A stretch of 64,000 bases of DNA from positions 558,001 to 622,000 of the forward strand of contig NZ_AP022567.1 of NCBI RefSeq assembly GCF_010727475.1. The letters are read 5' to 3'. Position numbers and translations under genes: made by a program. This stretch comes from Mycolicibacterium mageritense. GTDB lineage: Bacteria; Actinomycetota; Actinomycetes; Mycobacteriales; Mycobacteriaceae. The notes beneath the pieces are model-generated. The model had not been told where the DNA came from. It made no database searches and saw only the letters and a program-made list of their open reading frames with translations. This document shows, in pieces, positions 1 to 7,294 of the stretch (its first letter is position 1; each line of letters starts with the position of its first letter).

Positions 1-923
1 CCGTGATGGCGATGACCGTCAACCCGACCGCCGCGATCGACACCGCCGCACCGTTCCGCGACGAGGCCCTGTACGTGTTTCGCTTCGACACCGATGGCGA
101 CACCCATGAGGACGTTTCCTTCAAGGTCCGGTTCGGGGACGTCGGCCACACCGCCGACGGGCACGCGCAGACCTTCGAACTGCGCCTGGCCGACGGTGCC
201 GACGCCGCCACTGGTGACGGCGGCCGGGTAGTCGTGTCGGGGACGACGGGCGCAACTGTGCACGGAGAGAACGGTGTACGCATATTCGCCGGGGTCGTCA
301 ACGATGCGTTCGGCGGCGACGCCGCCGCCGTCACCGCATTCAAGGACGCCTACCTGGCCGGCACCTACAACCCCGAGGCCTTCGACAACCACGTCAACTT
401 CTTCGCCGGTCGCACCGTGGCGGCCATCGTCGTCGAAGTGCCCAACGCCCTGATCGGCGCCGACGCCATGGTCCAGGCCTGGGCCACGGTGTCCCTGCAC
501 GGTCACGCCCCCGAGCAACAGGTGGCGCGCTGGGGCCTCCCGCTATTCACCCACCTATATCTCAACGACGACGACTTACGCGAATCGTTCAATCGCACAG
601 CGCCATCGGGCGACAACGCGCCGTTCGTCGCAGCCACCATCGACACCGTCACCCGATACGTCACCCTCGCCGGCACGGCACCCGACCCGGCCGCCTACGC
701 CCGGCGCGTCGCCGACCTGCTCGGGCCGATGACCTTGCCCTACACGATCGGAACGCCCGCCTCGTTCGACTACACCGGAGTCAACGGACGCGCGCTGGCC
801 GACAACGTCATGGACAACGTGCTGTCCGTGCTGACCAACTCCCCACTGGGCACCGGGATCGCCCCCGACCCGGAGAAGATCCGCCCGGAGTTCCCGTACT
901 TCACTACCCCGGTGACGGTGTGA
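1..923 (+). CDS. DUF4331 family protein, 5' end outside window
   Basis: The reading frame is open from the first base and ends in TGA at 921-923. The visible part (about 306 aa) starts inside a conserved MAMTVNP segment that in DUF4331 proteins lies well inside the chain, so the true start is upstream of the window. Repeated segments such as FDNHVNFFAGRTVAAIVVEVP and the Asp/Thr-rich beta-type composition fit DUF4331, a family of unknown biochemical role. No signal peptide can be judged because the N-terminus is missing. The stop overlaps the GTG start of the next gene by 4 bases (GTGA), so the two are probably translationally coupled. Family assignment is by recognition; no activity is inferred. 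Confidence 0.8.
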   Translation, partial: VMAMTVNPTAAIDTAAPFRDEALYVFRFDTDGDTHEDVSFKVRFGDVGHTADGHAQTFELRLADGADAATGDGGRVVVSGTTGATVHGENGVRIFAGVVNDAFGGDAAAVTAFKDAYLAGTYNPEAFDNHVNFFAGRTVAAIVVEVPNALIGADAMVQAWATVSLHGHAPEQQVARWGLPLFTHLYLNDDDLRESFNRTAPSGDNAPFVAATIDTVTRYVTLAGTAPDPAAYARRVADLLGPMTLPYTIGTPASFDYTGVNGRALADNVMDNVLSVLTNSPLGTGIAPDPEKIRPEFPYFTTPVTV

Positions 924-2863
924 GCATCCCACCTGCACCACCGGGAACCCGGTGGCATCCGGTGACCGACCTGCCAGACGACGGCCGTGTGCTCACCGCG
1001 ATCGTCGACGGACGCAGCATCGCCGTGACCCGCTGCGGCGGAAAGCTCGGCGCCCTGGCCAATCACTGTCCGCATCAGGGTGGCCCGCTGGGCGAAGGTT
1101 CCATCGAGAACGGCCTGTTGCGCTGTCCCTGGCACGGCTACGACTACGACCCGATCACCGGCACGCCACCGGGCCACTTCAGCGACGCACCCCAAGCGTT
1201 CACCGTCGTAGAGGATGACGGGCAGAGTTGGGTAGCGCTTCCCGACCTGGTCGAACGGGCCCGTTCGGTATCGGATGCGATGGTCGAGACCCTCCTCGCC
1301 TGGGGCATCGACACAGTGTTCGGGATGGTGGGACACTCCAATCTCGGCTTCGCTGAAGCAATCCGGCGTGCCGAGGCCCGCGGGCAACTGCGCTACATCG
1401 GCATCCGGCACGAAGGCGCCGCCTCCTTCGCTGCCAGCGCCTACGGGAAGCTGACCGGGCGTCCCGCAGTGTGCTTCGCCATCGCCGGTCCCGGCTCGAC
1501 GAACATGCTCACCGGCCTCTACGACGCTCGACTCGACAGCGCCCCAGTCGTCGCGATCTCCGGGCAGGTGCCCTCCGACGTCCGCGGCAAGGGCGCCTTC
1601 CAAGACCTCGACCTCGCCACCGTGTTCGGTGACGTCGCGATCTCCAGCGTCACCATCGAATCAGGATCCGATCATGCGGAGTTGGCCGCCGAAGCAGTCA
1701 AACACGCACTCGACCGACGCGGCGTGGCGCACCTGATCCTGCCCGATGAAGTGCAGGACCAGCCGTCGTCCGTGGCACCGGTCCTGCCTGTCGGGCGGAC
1801 CAGCCGGGTGCGCGGCGCCCCCGACCCGGACGCGGTCCGCGCCGGGGCCGACCTCGTCGGTGCCGCGAGCCGCCCCGTGCTCATCGTCGGCCAAGGTGCC
1901 CGCCACGCCCAATCGGCCGTCATCGATCTCGCCGAACGACTCGGTGCGCCCGTGCTGACCACCTTTCGAGCCAAAGGCCTGGTGCCCGACTCCCATCCGC
2001 TGGGCGCCGGGGTGCTCGGGCGGTCGGGAACCCCGGTCGCGTCCTGGCTGATGAACGAATCAGACTTGCTGATCGTCATCGGAGCGTCCTTCTCCAACCA
2101 CACCGGTATCGCTGCCTACAAGCCGATCGTCCAAATCGATGACACCGCCACCTCGATCGGCCGATTCGACGCGATCCGGGTCGGACTGCTCGGCGACGCC
2201 GCGTCATCGATCCGCGCTCTGACCCCGCTGCTCACCGACGTCGCAGCCCACGATCAGCGCGGCGACGTCGCGGCCCGCTGGGCGATCTGGCGGGCCGAGA
2301 AGCAACGACGCCTCAGCGATGATCACGGGCGGGGCATCGGCTCGGCCAAGGTGTTCGCCGCGCTGGCCGAACACTGTCCCGACGACGCGGTCATCAGTGT
2401 CGACGTGGGCAACCACGCCTACTCGTTCGGCCGTTACTTCGAAAGCGCCGGTCAGCCGGTGCTGATGAGTGGATACCTCGGGTCGATCGGCTTCGGATAT
2501 CCCGCCGCGATGGGCGCCTGGGCCGCCGACCCCAGCCGCCCGATCGTCGCGGTCACCGGCGACGGCGGCTTCGGACAGTACCTCGCGGAGTTGACCACCG
2601 CGGTCAAGTACAACATACCCATCAAACACGTCCTGCTCGACAATGCCTCACTCGGCAAGATCACCAAAGAACAACTCGCAGGACAACTTCCGGTGTGGCA
2701 GACCTCCCTTGTCAACCCGGACTTCGCCGACTACGCACGCAGCTGCGGCGCGACCGGCATCACGGCGCGCAACCCAGCAGACGTCGACCGCGGCATGCGC
2801 GAACTGTTCGCATCCGACGGCCCCGCACTGCTACACCTGCACTGCGACCCCGAACTCGTCTGA
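920..2863 (+). CDS. Rieske [2Fe-2S] - thiamine diphosphate enzyme fusion
   Basis: A 647-aa protein joining two modules. Residues 1-108 form a Rieske ferredoxin domain with the full ligand set C50-x-H52-x16-C69-x2-H72. Residues 115-640 are a complete TPP-dependent enzyme of the acetolactate synthase/pyruvate oxidase type: catalytic Glu165 in an IRHEG motif, a central FAD/DHAP-synthase-like domain (about 300-430), and the TPP/metal motif beginning GDGG at 547 and ending at Asn575. Enzymes of this fold decarboxylate 2-oxo acids; the substrate is unknown. A fused Rieske centre could pass electrons from the flavin or TPP intermediate to an acceptor (inference). The GTG start overlaps the preceding stop (GTGA), linking it to the DUF4331 gene. 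I am confident of both domains, less of the physiological reaction. Confidence 0.88.
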   Translation: MSIPPAPPGTRWHPVTDLPDDGRVLTAIVDGRSIAVTRCGGKLGALANHCPHQGGPLGEGSIENGLLRCPWHGYDYDPITGTPPGHFSDAPQAFTVVEDDGQSWVALPDLVERARSVSDAMVETLLAWGIDTVFGMVGHSNLGFAEAIRRAEARGQLRYIGIRHEGAASFAASAYGKLTGRPAVCFAIAGPGSTNMLTGLYDARLDSAPVVAISGQVPSDVRGKGAFQDLDLATVFGDVAISSVTIESGSDHAELAAEAVKHALDRRGVAHLILPDEVQDQPSSVAPVLPVGRTSRVRGAPDPDAVRAGADLVGAASRPVLIVGQGARHAQSAVIDLAERLGAPVLTTFRAKGLVPDSHPLGAGVLGRSGTPVASWLMNESDLLIVIGASFSNHTGIAAYKPIVQIDDTATSIGRFDAIRVGLLGDAASSIRALTPLLTDVAAHDQRGDVAARWAIWRAEKQRRLSDDHGRGIGSAKVFAALAEHCPDDAVISVDVGNHAYSFGRYFESAGQPVLMSGYLGSIGFGYPAAMGAWAADPSRPIVAVTGDGGFGQYLAELTTAVKYNIPIKHVLLDNASLGKITKEQLAGQLPVWQTSLVNPDFADYARSCGATGITARNPADVDRGMRELFASDGPALLHLHCDPELV

Positions 2864-2952
2864 ACGGTCATCAACCTCTCCGTCTCCGGTAACGGTCGCA
2901 TTCATACCGACCGCACCATCTTGCCGAGCGCGCCAATCGAACAATCCTTTGG

Positions 2953-3150
2953 ACGGCGGCGGCGGCGTCAAGCGGCGGGCATCCGTCGGAGGATCTGCTG
3001 ACCCAGATGGTGACTGCCGTCGACGAGAGCGAGGTGTTCACCGACGACGAACTGGTCGCCAACCCGATTTTGGTGCACATCGCGGGCCATGAAACCGCAT
3101 CTGGCGCGGCGTGTTTGGCGTTGACGACGTTGCAGGCCATCTCGAGGGGA
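2953..3150 (+). pseudogene. Cytochrome P450 relic (I-helix region only)
   Basis: Read in the frame of position 3007, the translation runs ...SEDLLTQMVTAVDE, then FTDDELVANPILVHIAGHETAS. This matches the H/I-helix region of bacterial cytochrome P450s, including the oxygen-activation motif AGHET. Homology fades after about 3140. No heme-binding FGxGxHxCxG motif and no N-terminal half are found nearby, so only about 60 codons of a former gene of about 400 codons remain. No plausible start or ribosome-binding site serves it. This is a decayed fragment rather than a working gene. Confidence 0.65.
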
Positions 3151-3434
3151 AGAACTCGTCGCCTGCGCCCTTGCATCCCTGTTCGAGACGCTCGCTCGGC
3201 GCGGCGGCGGCCATGTGTACATCGATGGACACGTTACCGATCCCCACCTGCAGCCGGTACTCGGCCGCATTCCGCGAGAGGACGCCAACCCCGTCGATCT
3301 CATCGAGATTGGTTGAAGATCTGAGACGGGAACTGATCGACCTCGAATCGCTGGAGACGAGACTAGTGCGCGATAAGGCCAGGAGCTGATCAGAGCGGTC
3401 GACGTCGACAGCTAGGGCATGCGACTGTGGAGAC
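3125..3434. other. Degenerate intergenic stretch with unrecognised coding remnants
   Basis: Between the P450 relic and the next gene, two short open stretches on the plus strand look coding by codon use but in different frames. One ends at 3316 (...DGHVTDPHLQPVLGRIP...). The other ends at 3389 (...DLRRELIDLESLETRL...). Neither has a convincing start codon or ribosome-binding site and I do not recognise either. Together with the P450 relic they suggest that the 2864-3434 gap holds decayed genes rather than spacer DNA. Confidence 0.4.
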
Positions 3435-3914
3435 ATGCCGTGGGATGCTCCGGATCGGTGTTGGCGCTTCGCCGTCGGCGAGGACCCACCCGCTGATCTT
3501 CCTGCCGCGTGGGCCACCGCTGCTCGCGCAGTGACGCACGACCTCGATTGCCGTCAGCACGGCCGGCTCGTCAGCTCCACCAAGGTGGGATGGTGCTTTC
3601 TGGTCTCTGATGGTGAATGGATAGCCGTGGGGTTCGAGGCGAATGATGACGCCGACGTTGGCGGCTATCAGCGCTGTCAGAGCTATCGACTGGAGACTTC
3701 CGCGGCGCAGGCGCTGGTGTGGCTGGCCGACGACGTGCAGGAACAGTTGAACGGTCAAGAGTTCGTGCAATGGCCCATCGCCGGTCAACACGTCCTGGCT
3801 CCACGCATCATCGACGGTCAGGCGGTATGGGTGGAACCCAGCACGAACGCCGTGACCGCGCCCATCGGTGAACTATTCGCAGCACCGATCACGCCTGATC
3901 GAGAGTGGATCTGA
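3435..3914 (+). CDS. Hypothetical protein (159 aa)
   Basis: A soluble, acidic 159-aa protein with many Trp residues (PWDAPDRCW near the start, WQF/WLA-type segments, WI at the end). It has no membrane segment and no motif I recognise. ATG at 3435 is the first in-frame start and codon use is typical for the window, so it is likely a real gene. It stands alone between the decayed P450 region and the truncated permease; the neighbours give no clue to function. Confidence 0.55.
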   Translation: MPWDAPDRCWRFAVGEDPPADLPAAWATAARAVTHDLDCRQHGRLVSSTKVGWCFLVSDGEWIAVGFEANDDADVGGYQRCQSYRLETSAAQALVWLADDVQEQLNGQEFVQWPIAGQHVLAPRIIDGQAVWVEPSTNAVTAPIGELFAAPITPDREWI

Positions 3915-4006
3915 TCACTCTCGAATGTCTACAGCGAGACATCGGAAACGAGTAGGTACAACAGCGGTGAACCGGCTAGAGATCCAGCGGACTGGATCTG
4001 GAAGGG

Positions 4007-4462
4007 TTGGCGCCACGACTCAAACGAACCCAGACCACGATCGTCACGGCGGCCGTCGCGATCGCGCTGCTGTACCTCGGTGTGTTCGTGTTCGACGCGG
4101 TCGAATCGGTCACCGCGATGACCGTGGCGCTCAACGCCGTCATCACCCCGTGGGTCGCGATCCTGGCCATCGGCGCATTGACCACCCGCAGCTATGACCC
4201 CGTGGACCTGCAGGCGTTCGCCCACGGAATCCGCGGTGGCCGTTACTGGTTCACGCGTGGCTGGAACCTGCCCGCAGTGGCGGCCTGGACCGTCGGCGCG
4301 ACCTTCGGGGTGCTGGCCGTCAACACCACGCTCTACGTCGGACCGCTGGCCGACGTCGCCGGCGGCGTCGACGTCAGCACCGCAGGCTCGGCGGCACTCG
4401 CCGGCCTGATGTACCTGGCCTCCCGCACATCTGCGCACCGGAGCCCAATACTGGTCCAGTGA
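4007..4462 (+). pseudogene. Truncated NCS1 (nucleobase/allantoin-type) permease, C-terminal third
   Basis: The 151-aa reading frame (TTG at 4007, previous in-frame stop at 3977-3979) aligns by eye with the last third of NCS1 cytosine/uracil/allantoin permeases. It shows membrane helices near residues 12-32 and 35-60, the loop motif GGRYWFTRGWN, then helices at about 85-105 and 125-140 with GPLADVAGGVDVS. Intact family members have about 450-500 residues and 12 helices, so roughly the first eight helices are missing and transport is unlikely. Its stop overlaps the start of the cyclase gene (GTGA, 4459-4462), suggesting that an intact permease once shared an operon with the cyclase. It may still serve to bring ribosomes to the cyclase start. 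Confidence 0.7.
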
Positions 4463-5241
4463 ATCCAGCGCTGATCGCCGCGGTCGCCCTCGGCGTTGTC
4501 GCGGTCGCGGAGGCAGTCGCGTTGCTCGTGATGTCCCGCCGGTTACGCGCGAGCCAGGACGAGATCGAGACCCTGCGCAAACGCACCGACACGCGCAACA
4601 TGCTCCTGTCGGGCAGCCGCGAGGCGGTCAAGACCGTGTGGCAGACCGCCAACATCCTGCGCAAAGAGGGTTTCGGTGCGGCTGTGCGGTCCTCGATCGA
4701 GGATCTCGCCGACTGGGCCGAGGTCGAGCGTCCCGACCTGGCCCGGCTCGCGCCCAACGGCAAGGTCGCCATCCTGTTCTCCGACATCGAGGGATCCACC
4801 GCGCTCAACGAACGCATGGGCGACCGCGCGTGGGTCAAGCTTCTGGACCGCCACGACCGCCTCGTCCAACGCTGCGTAAAGGCTCACCACGGTCACGTCG
4901 TCAAGAGCCAGGGCGACGGCTACATGATCGCGTTCGCGCAACCCACGCAGGCCGTGCGGTGCAGCGTCGACATGCAGCGTGCGTTGGGACGCCAAACCGA
5001 CGGCATCCGCGTCCGGATCGGCATCCACACCGGCCGCTCGGTGAGGCGCGGTGACGATCTGTTCGGCCGCAACGTCGCGATGGCCGCGCGGGTGGCCGCG
5101 CAAGCCGACGGGGGCCAGATCCTGGTCAGTGAACCGGTGCGCGACGCGATCACCGACGAGGACGGCATCGTGTTCGACGATGGCCGGGACGCCGAACTCA
5201 AAGGCTTCGGCGGCACCCACCGGCTCTACGCGGTGGCTTAA
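4459..5241 (+). CDS. Membrane-anchored class III adenylate/guanylate cyclase
   Basis: A 260-aa protein with one N-terminal membrane helix (about residues 4-25), a charged linker, and a class III nucleotidyl cyclase domain from about residue 100. Metal-binding Asp109 (FSDIEGST) and Asp153 (QGDGY), the purine-selecting Lys149 and the Arg211 position are present. The Asn usually four residues before that Arg appears to be Ala207 (GRNVAMAAR), with an Asn at 205 instead, so catalytic strength is uncertain. It would make cAMP from ATP at the inner face of the membrane. The GTG start overlaps the truncated permease stop by 4 bases. The 3' end overlaps the tail of the small minus-strand gene that follows. 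Confidence 0.88.
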   Translation: MNPALIAAVALGVVAVAEAVALLVMSRRLRASQDEIETLRKRTDTRNMLLSGSREAVKTVWQTANILRKEGFGAAVRSSIEDLADWAEVERPDLARLAPNGKVAILFSDIEGSTALNERMGDRAWVKLLDRHDRLVQRCVKAHHGHVVKSQGDGYMIAFAQPTQAVRCSVDMQRALGRQTDGIRVRIGIHTGRSVRRGDDLFGRNVAMAARVAAQADGGQILVSEPVRDAITDEDGIVFDDGRDAELKGFGGTHRLYAVA

Positions 5242-5411
5242 GGCTGCGGGTCGGGCGTGCCGGCTGCCTCGGCCAGCCGCTGGTGCAGACGCTCGCGGAT
5301 ATCGTCCGGGCTGTACGCATTGCGCCTGCGCTGATCACGCGCGACCATCACGCCACCGGCCACCACGCCGGCGACACCAGCCAACCCGAGCCACTTCCAG
5401 ATGCTGCGCAT
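5238..5411 (-). CDS. Small single-pass membrane protein (57 aa)
   Basis: A 57-codon minus-strand frame from ATG (complement of 5409-5411) to TAA (complement of 5238-5240). It begins MRSIWKWLGLAGVAGVVAGG, which forms one membrane helix at about residues 5-24. A basic stretch (RDQRRR) and a predicted amphipathic helix (SPDDIRERLHQRLAEAAG) follow. The positive-inside rule puts the C-terminus in the cytosol. It overlaps the cyclase stop tail to tail by 4 bases and is divergent from the next gene (27 bases between starts). Clean mycobacterial codon use and a sensible topology support it being real; the function is unknown. Confidence 0.6.
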   Translation of the reverse strand: MRSIWKWLGLAGVAGVVAGGVMVARDQRRRNAYSPDDIRERLHQRLAEAAGTPDPQP

Positions 5412-5437
5412 GCGTCAAGTGTGCATAAGCTGCGACG

Positions 5438-6133
5438 GTGGACGCGAACACGGTGCCTCTGTCGAAGGCATTGGAGGAAACCCGCACCGGCGACATCTGG
5501 CTGTTCCGGGGCGGCTCAGGGCCCGACCGGGCCATCCAGACGCTCACCAACAGCCCCGTCAACCACGTCAGCATGACCGTCGCGATCGACGATCTGCCGC
5601 CCCTCATCTGGCACGCCGAACTCGGCGACAAGCTGCTGGACGTGTGGACCGGTACCAACCACCGCGGCGTGCAACTCAACGATGCCCGCCAAGCGGTCGA
5701 ACGGTGGGCGCACGCGTACGGCCAGCGCTGCTGGTTGCGGCAACTGACCCCGTACGCGACCCGCAAACAGGAGGACGAGCTGCTCAAGGTGATCGCCCGG
5801 ATGAACGGCACCGCGTTCCCGACGACGGCGCGGCTTACCGGCCGCTGGCTCCGTGGGCGGATCCCGGTTGTCAGCGATTTCACCCGTGGAATTCCACTGG
5901 TACACAGGAAGGTTCGGGCGTCTGCCGAACGCAGGAAGGCCCAGCAACGCCAGGTCGGGCTGGAAACCGCGTACTGCGCAGAGACCGTCGCCATCACGTA
6001 CGAGGATATGGGCCTGTTGACGACGGAAAAGCACTACAACTGGTTCGATCCCGGCTCGTTCTGGAGCGGCGATCAGCTACCGCTGACCGCGGGTTACCAA
6101 CTCAGCGACGAGATCGCGGTGATCATCGACTGA
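5438..6133 (+). CDS. YiiX/YebB-like NlpC/P60-superfamily hydrolase
   Basis: A 231-aa cytosolic protein. The early segment TGDIWLFRGG and the NHVSMTVAIDD motif, followed by a late Cys-containing helix (LETAYCAETVAITYEDMGL), fit the circularly permuted NlpC/P60 papain-like fold (YiiX/YebB type). There the His comes first and the catalytic Cys later. Members act on amide bonds of peptides or lipids; no substrate can be named here. The start is GTG at 5438. A 30-bp palindrome that looks like a terminator begins 4 bases after the stop. Confidence 0.65.
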   Translation: MDANTVPLSKALEETRTGDIWLFRGGSGPDRAIQTLTNSPVNHVSMTVAIDDLPPLIWHAELGDKLLDVWTGTNHRGVQLNDARQAVERWAHAYGQRCWLRQLTPYATRKQEDELLKVIARMNGTAFPTTARLTGRWLRGRIPVVSDFTRGIPLVHRKVRASAERRKAQQRQVGLETAYCAETVAITYEDMGLLTTEKHYNWFDPGSFWSGDQLPLTAGYQLSDEIAVIID

Positions 6134-6137
6134 GGGC

Positions 6138-6167
6138 CCGGGTATACCTGCTGGCAGGTATACCCGG
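6138..6167 (+). terminator. Perfect 14-bp stem palindrome, probable intrinsic terminator
   Basis: CCGGGTATACCTGC (6138-6151) and GCAGGTATACCCGG (6154-6167) pair perfectly across a 2-base gap and are followed by TTT. It begins 4 bases after the stop of the NlpC-like gene and 80 bases before the sigma-factor start, so it probably ends upstream transcription. Its near-perfect DNA palindrome could also be a protein-binding operator for the sigma-factor gene. Confidence 0.6.
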
Positions 6168-6247
6168 TTTGCGGCCAGCAGTGAGGAATTCGCCGCTCGC
6201 TCCGGCAAGGCTGGGTCTATCAAGCCAAGCAGACCCGGAGGTGGTGG

Positions 6248-6772
6248 ATGCTGACCGTCGAGCAACCAACCGAACAGATGCTCGAGCTGTACGCCAACCA
6301 CGTCGAGCCCTTACGACGCTATGCGTTTCGGCTCACCAGCAACCGCACCAGGGCTGAGGACGTGGTGCAGGAGACGCTGCTGCGCGCGTGGCGTCACCTC
6401 CAGTGCACCAACGGTGAGCTGCCGGTACGGTCGTGGTTGTTCACGGTCGCACGCAACATCGTCATCGACGCGAGCCGGTCGGCAAAGTTCCGCTACGAGG
6501 TCTGCTATCCCGACGCATCGGAGGTACCGGATCGTATGTGCCCCGATGAGGTGAATTCCGCGCTGGACCGAATGGTCGTGGCAGAGGCCATGGCACAGCT
6601 GCCCCAGACCCATCGCGCCGTGCTGAGCCGTGCGTTCTACCTCGGCTGGACAGTGCGACAGATCGCCGAAGATCTCGATGTCGCCGAGGGAACCGTCAAA
6701 TCGCGGCTGCACTATGCACTCAGGCGGCTGCGACTCGTCCTGTCGGAGATGGGCTACGCGAACCGGCTGTGA
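6248..6772 (+). CDS. ECF-family RNA polymerase sigma factor (SigL-like)
   Basis: A 174-aa group 4 sigma factor. Region 2 includes LYANHVEPLRRYAFRL and the core-binding/-10 segment AEDVVQETLLRAWRHL (about residues 38-53). Region 4 holds the helix-turn-helix VRQIAEDLDVAEGTVKSRLHYALRRLR (about 136-162) for -35 recognition. It resembles the mycobacterial SigL/SigK size class. The ATG at 6248 is preceded by a purine-rich GGAGGTGGTGG ribosome-binding site. No anti-sigma gene follows: the next gene is convergent, ending 3 bases after this stop. Its control partner, if any, is elsewhere. Confidence 0.88.
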   Translation: MLTVEQPTEQMLELYANHVEPLRRYAFRLTSNRTRAEDVVQETLLRAWRHLQCTNGELPVRSWLFTVARNIVIDASRSAKFRYEVCYPDASEVPDRMCPDEVNSALDRMVVAEAMAQLPQTHRAVLSRAFYLGWTVRQIAEDLDVAEGTVKSRLHYALRRLRLVLSEMGYANRL

Positions 6773-6774
6773 AA

Positions 6775-7245
6775 CTACCGGCCGTTGAGAAGCGGCTTGC
6801 CCGCACCCAGCGCGCCCACCTGGACCCGCTCATGTACCTGTAGCGACCGGCCATCTGGAACGGCCACGAACCGGTACTCGCACAGGTTCCGGACGTAGGC
6901 CGCAGTGAGTGCATCCAGCAGGTGACTGTCACCATCCGCCAACCGACGCCGCTGCGCTTCAGTGAGGGTGGGGACGATGAAACGATCACACAGATGAACG
7001 CTGAAAATGTCGCGACTCCGCATGCCATAAGCGTGGTAGGTGAGCCGCCGCTCCAGCGAGTCAGGCCGTTTGCGCCCGTCCGTATCCGGCTCGGTCCGGC
7101 CGACGAAGAGCAGCCGTCGAGATTCCCAGACGGTGTAAACGCTCGCGCCAGCCGACAATTCGGCATCGCGAAGCTCCCCGAAGCGATGCGGCGTCCCGTG
7201 CTCCAACGCGTCGAGGCATGCCGCCTCGTCGAACGGCGCGTCCAC
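6775..7245 (-). CDS. Stand-alone GIY-YIG-like nuclease domain protein
   Basis: A 156-aa protein from GTG (complement of 7243-7245). The centre shows a GIY-YIG-like pattern: ASVYTVWESRRLLFVGRT (first two strands, with LFVG in the YIG place), then SLERRLTYHAYGMRSRDIFSV with the conserved Arg and Tyr/His region. The C-terminal 60 residues are Arg/Leu-rich with no recognised DNA-binding domain. Short stand-alone GIY-YIG proteins may process DNA or have lost activity; the role here is unknown. The 5' neighbour is a methyltransferase gene ending 49 bases upstream on the same strand. An upstream start is possible, but its added residues are low-complexity. Confidence 0.62.
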   Translation of the reverse strand: MDAPFDEAACLDALEHGTPHRFGELRDAELSAGASVYTVWESRRLLFVGRTEPDTDGRKRPDSLERRLTYHAYGMRSRDIFSVHLCDRFIVPTLTEAQRRRLADGDSHLLDALTAAYVRNLCEYRFVAVPDGRSLQVHERVQVGALGAGKPLLNGR

Positions 7246-7294
7246 CCGCTCAGCGTAGGGCGCGAATCCGCGCGGTGCAGCTGAAAACGCCGCC

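Noticed and set aside
3980..4000. Small inverted repeat AGATCCAG/CTGGATCT before the permease fragment
   Set aside because: Eight-base arms alone are within chance for this composition and there is no gene end or promoter to support a role; not listed as a feature.
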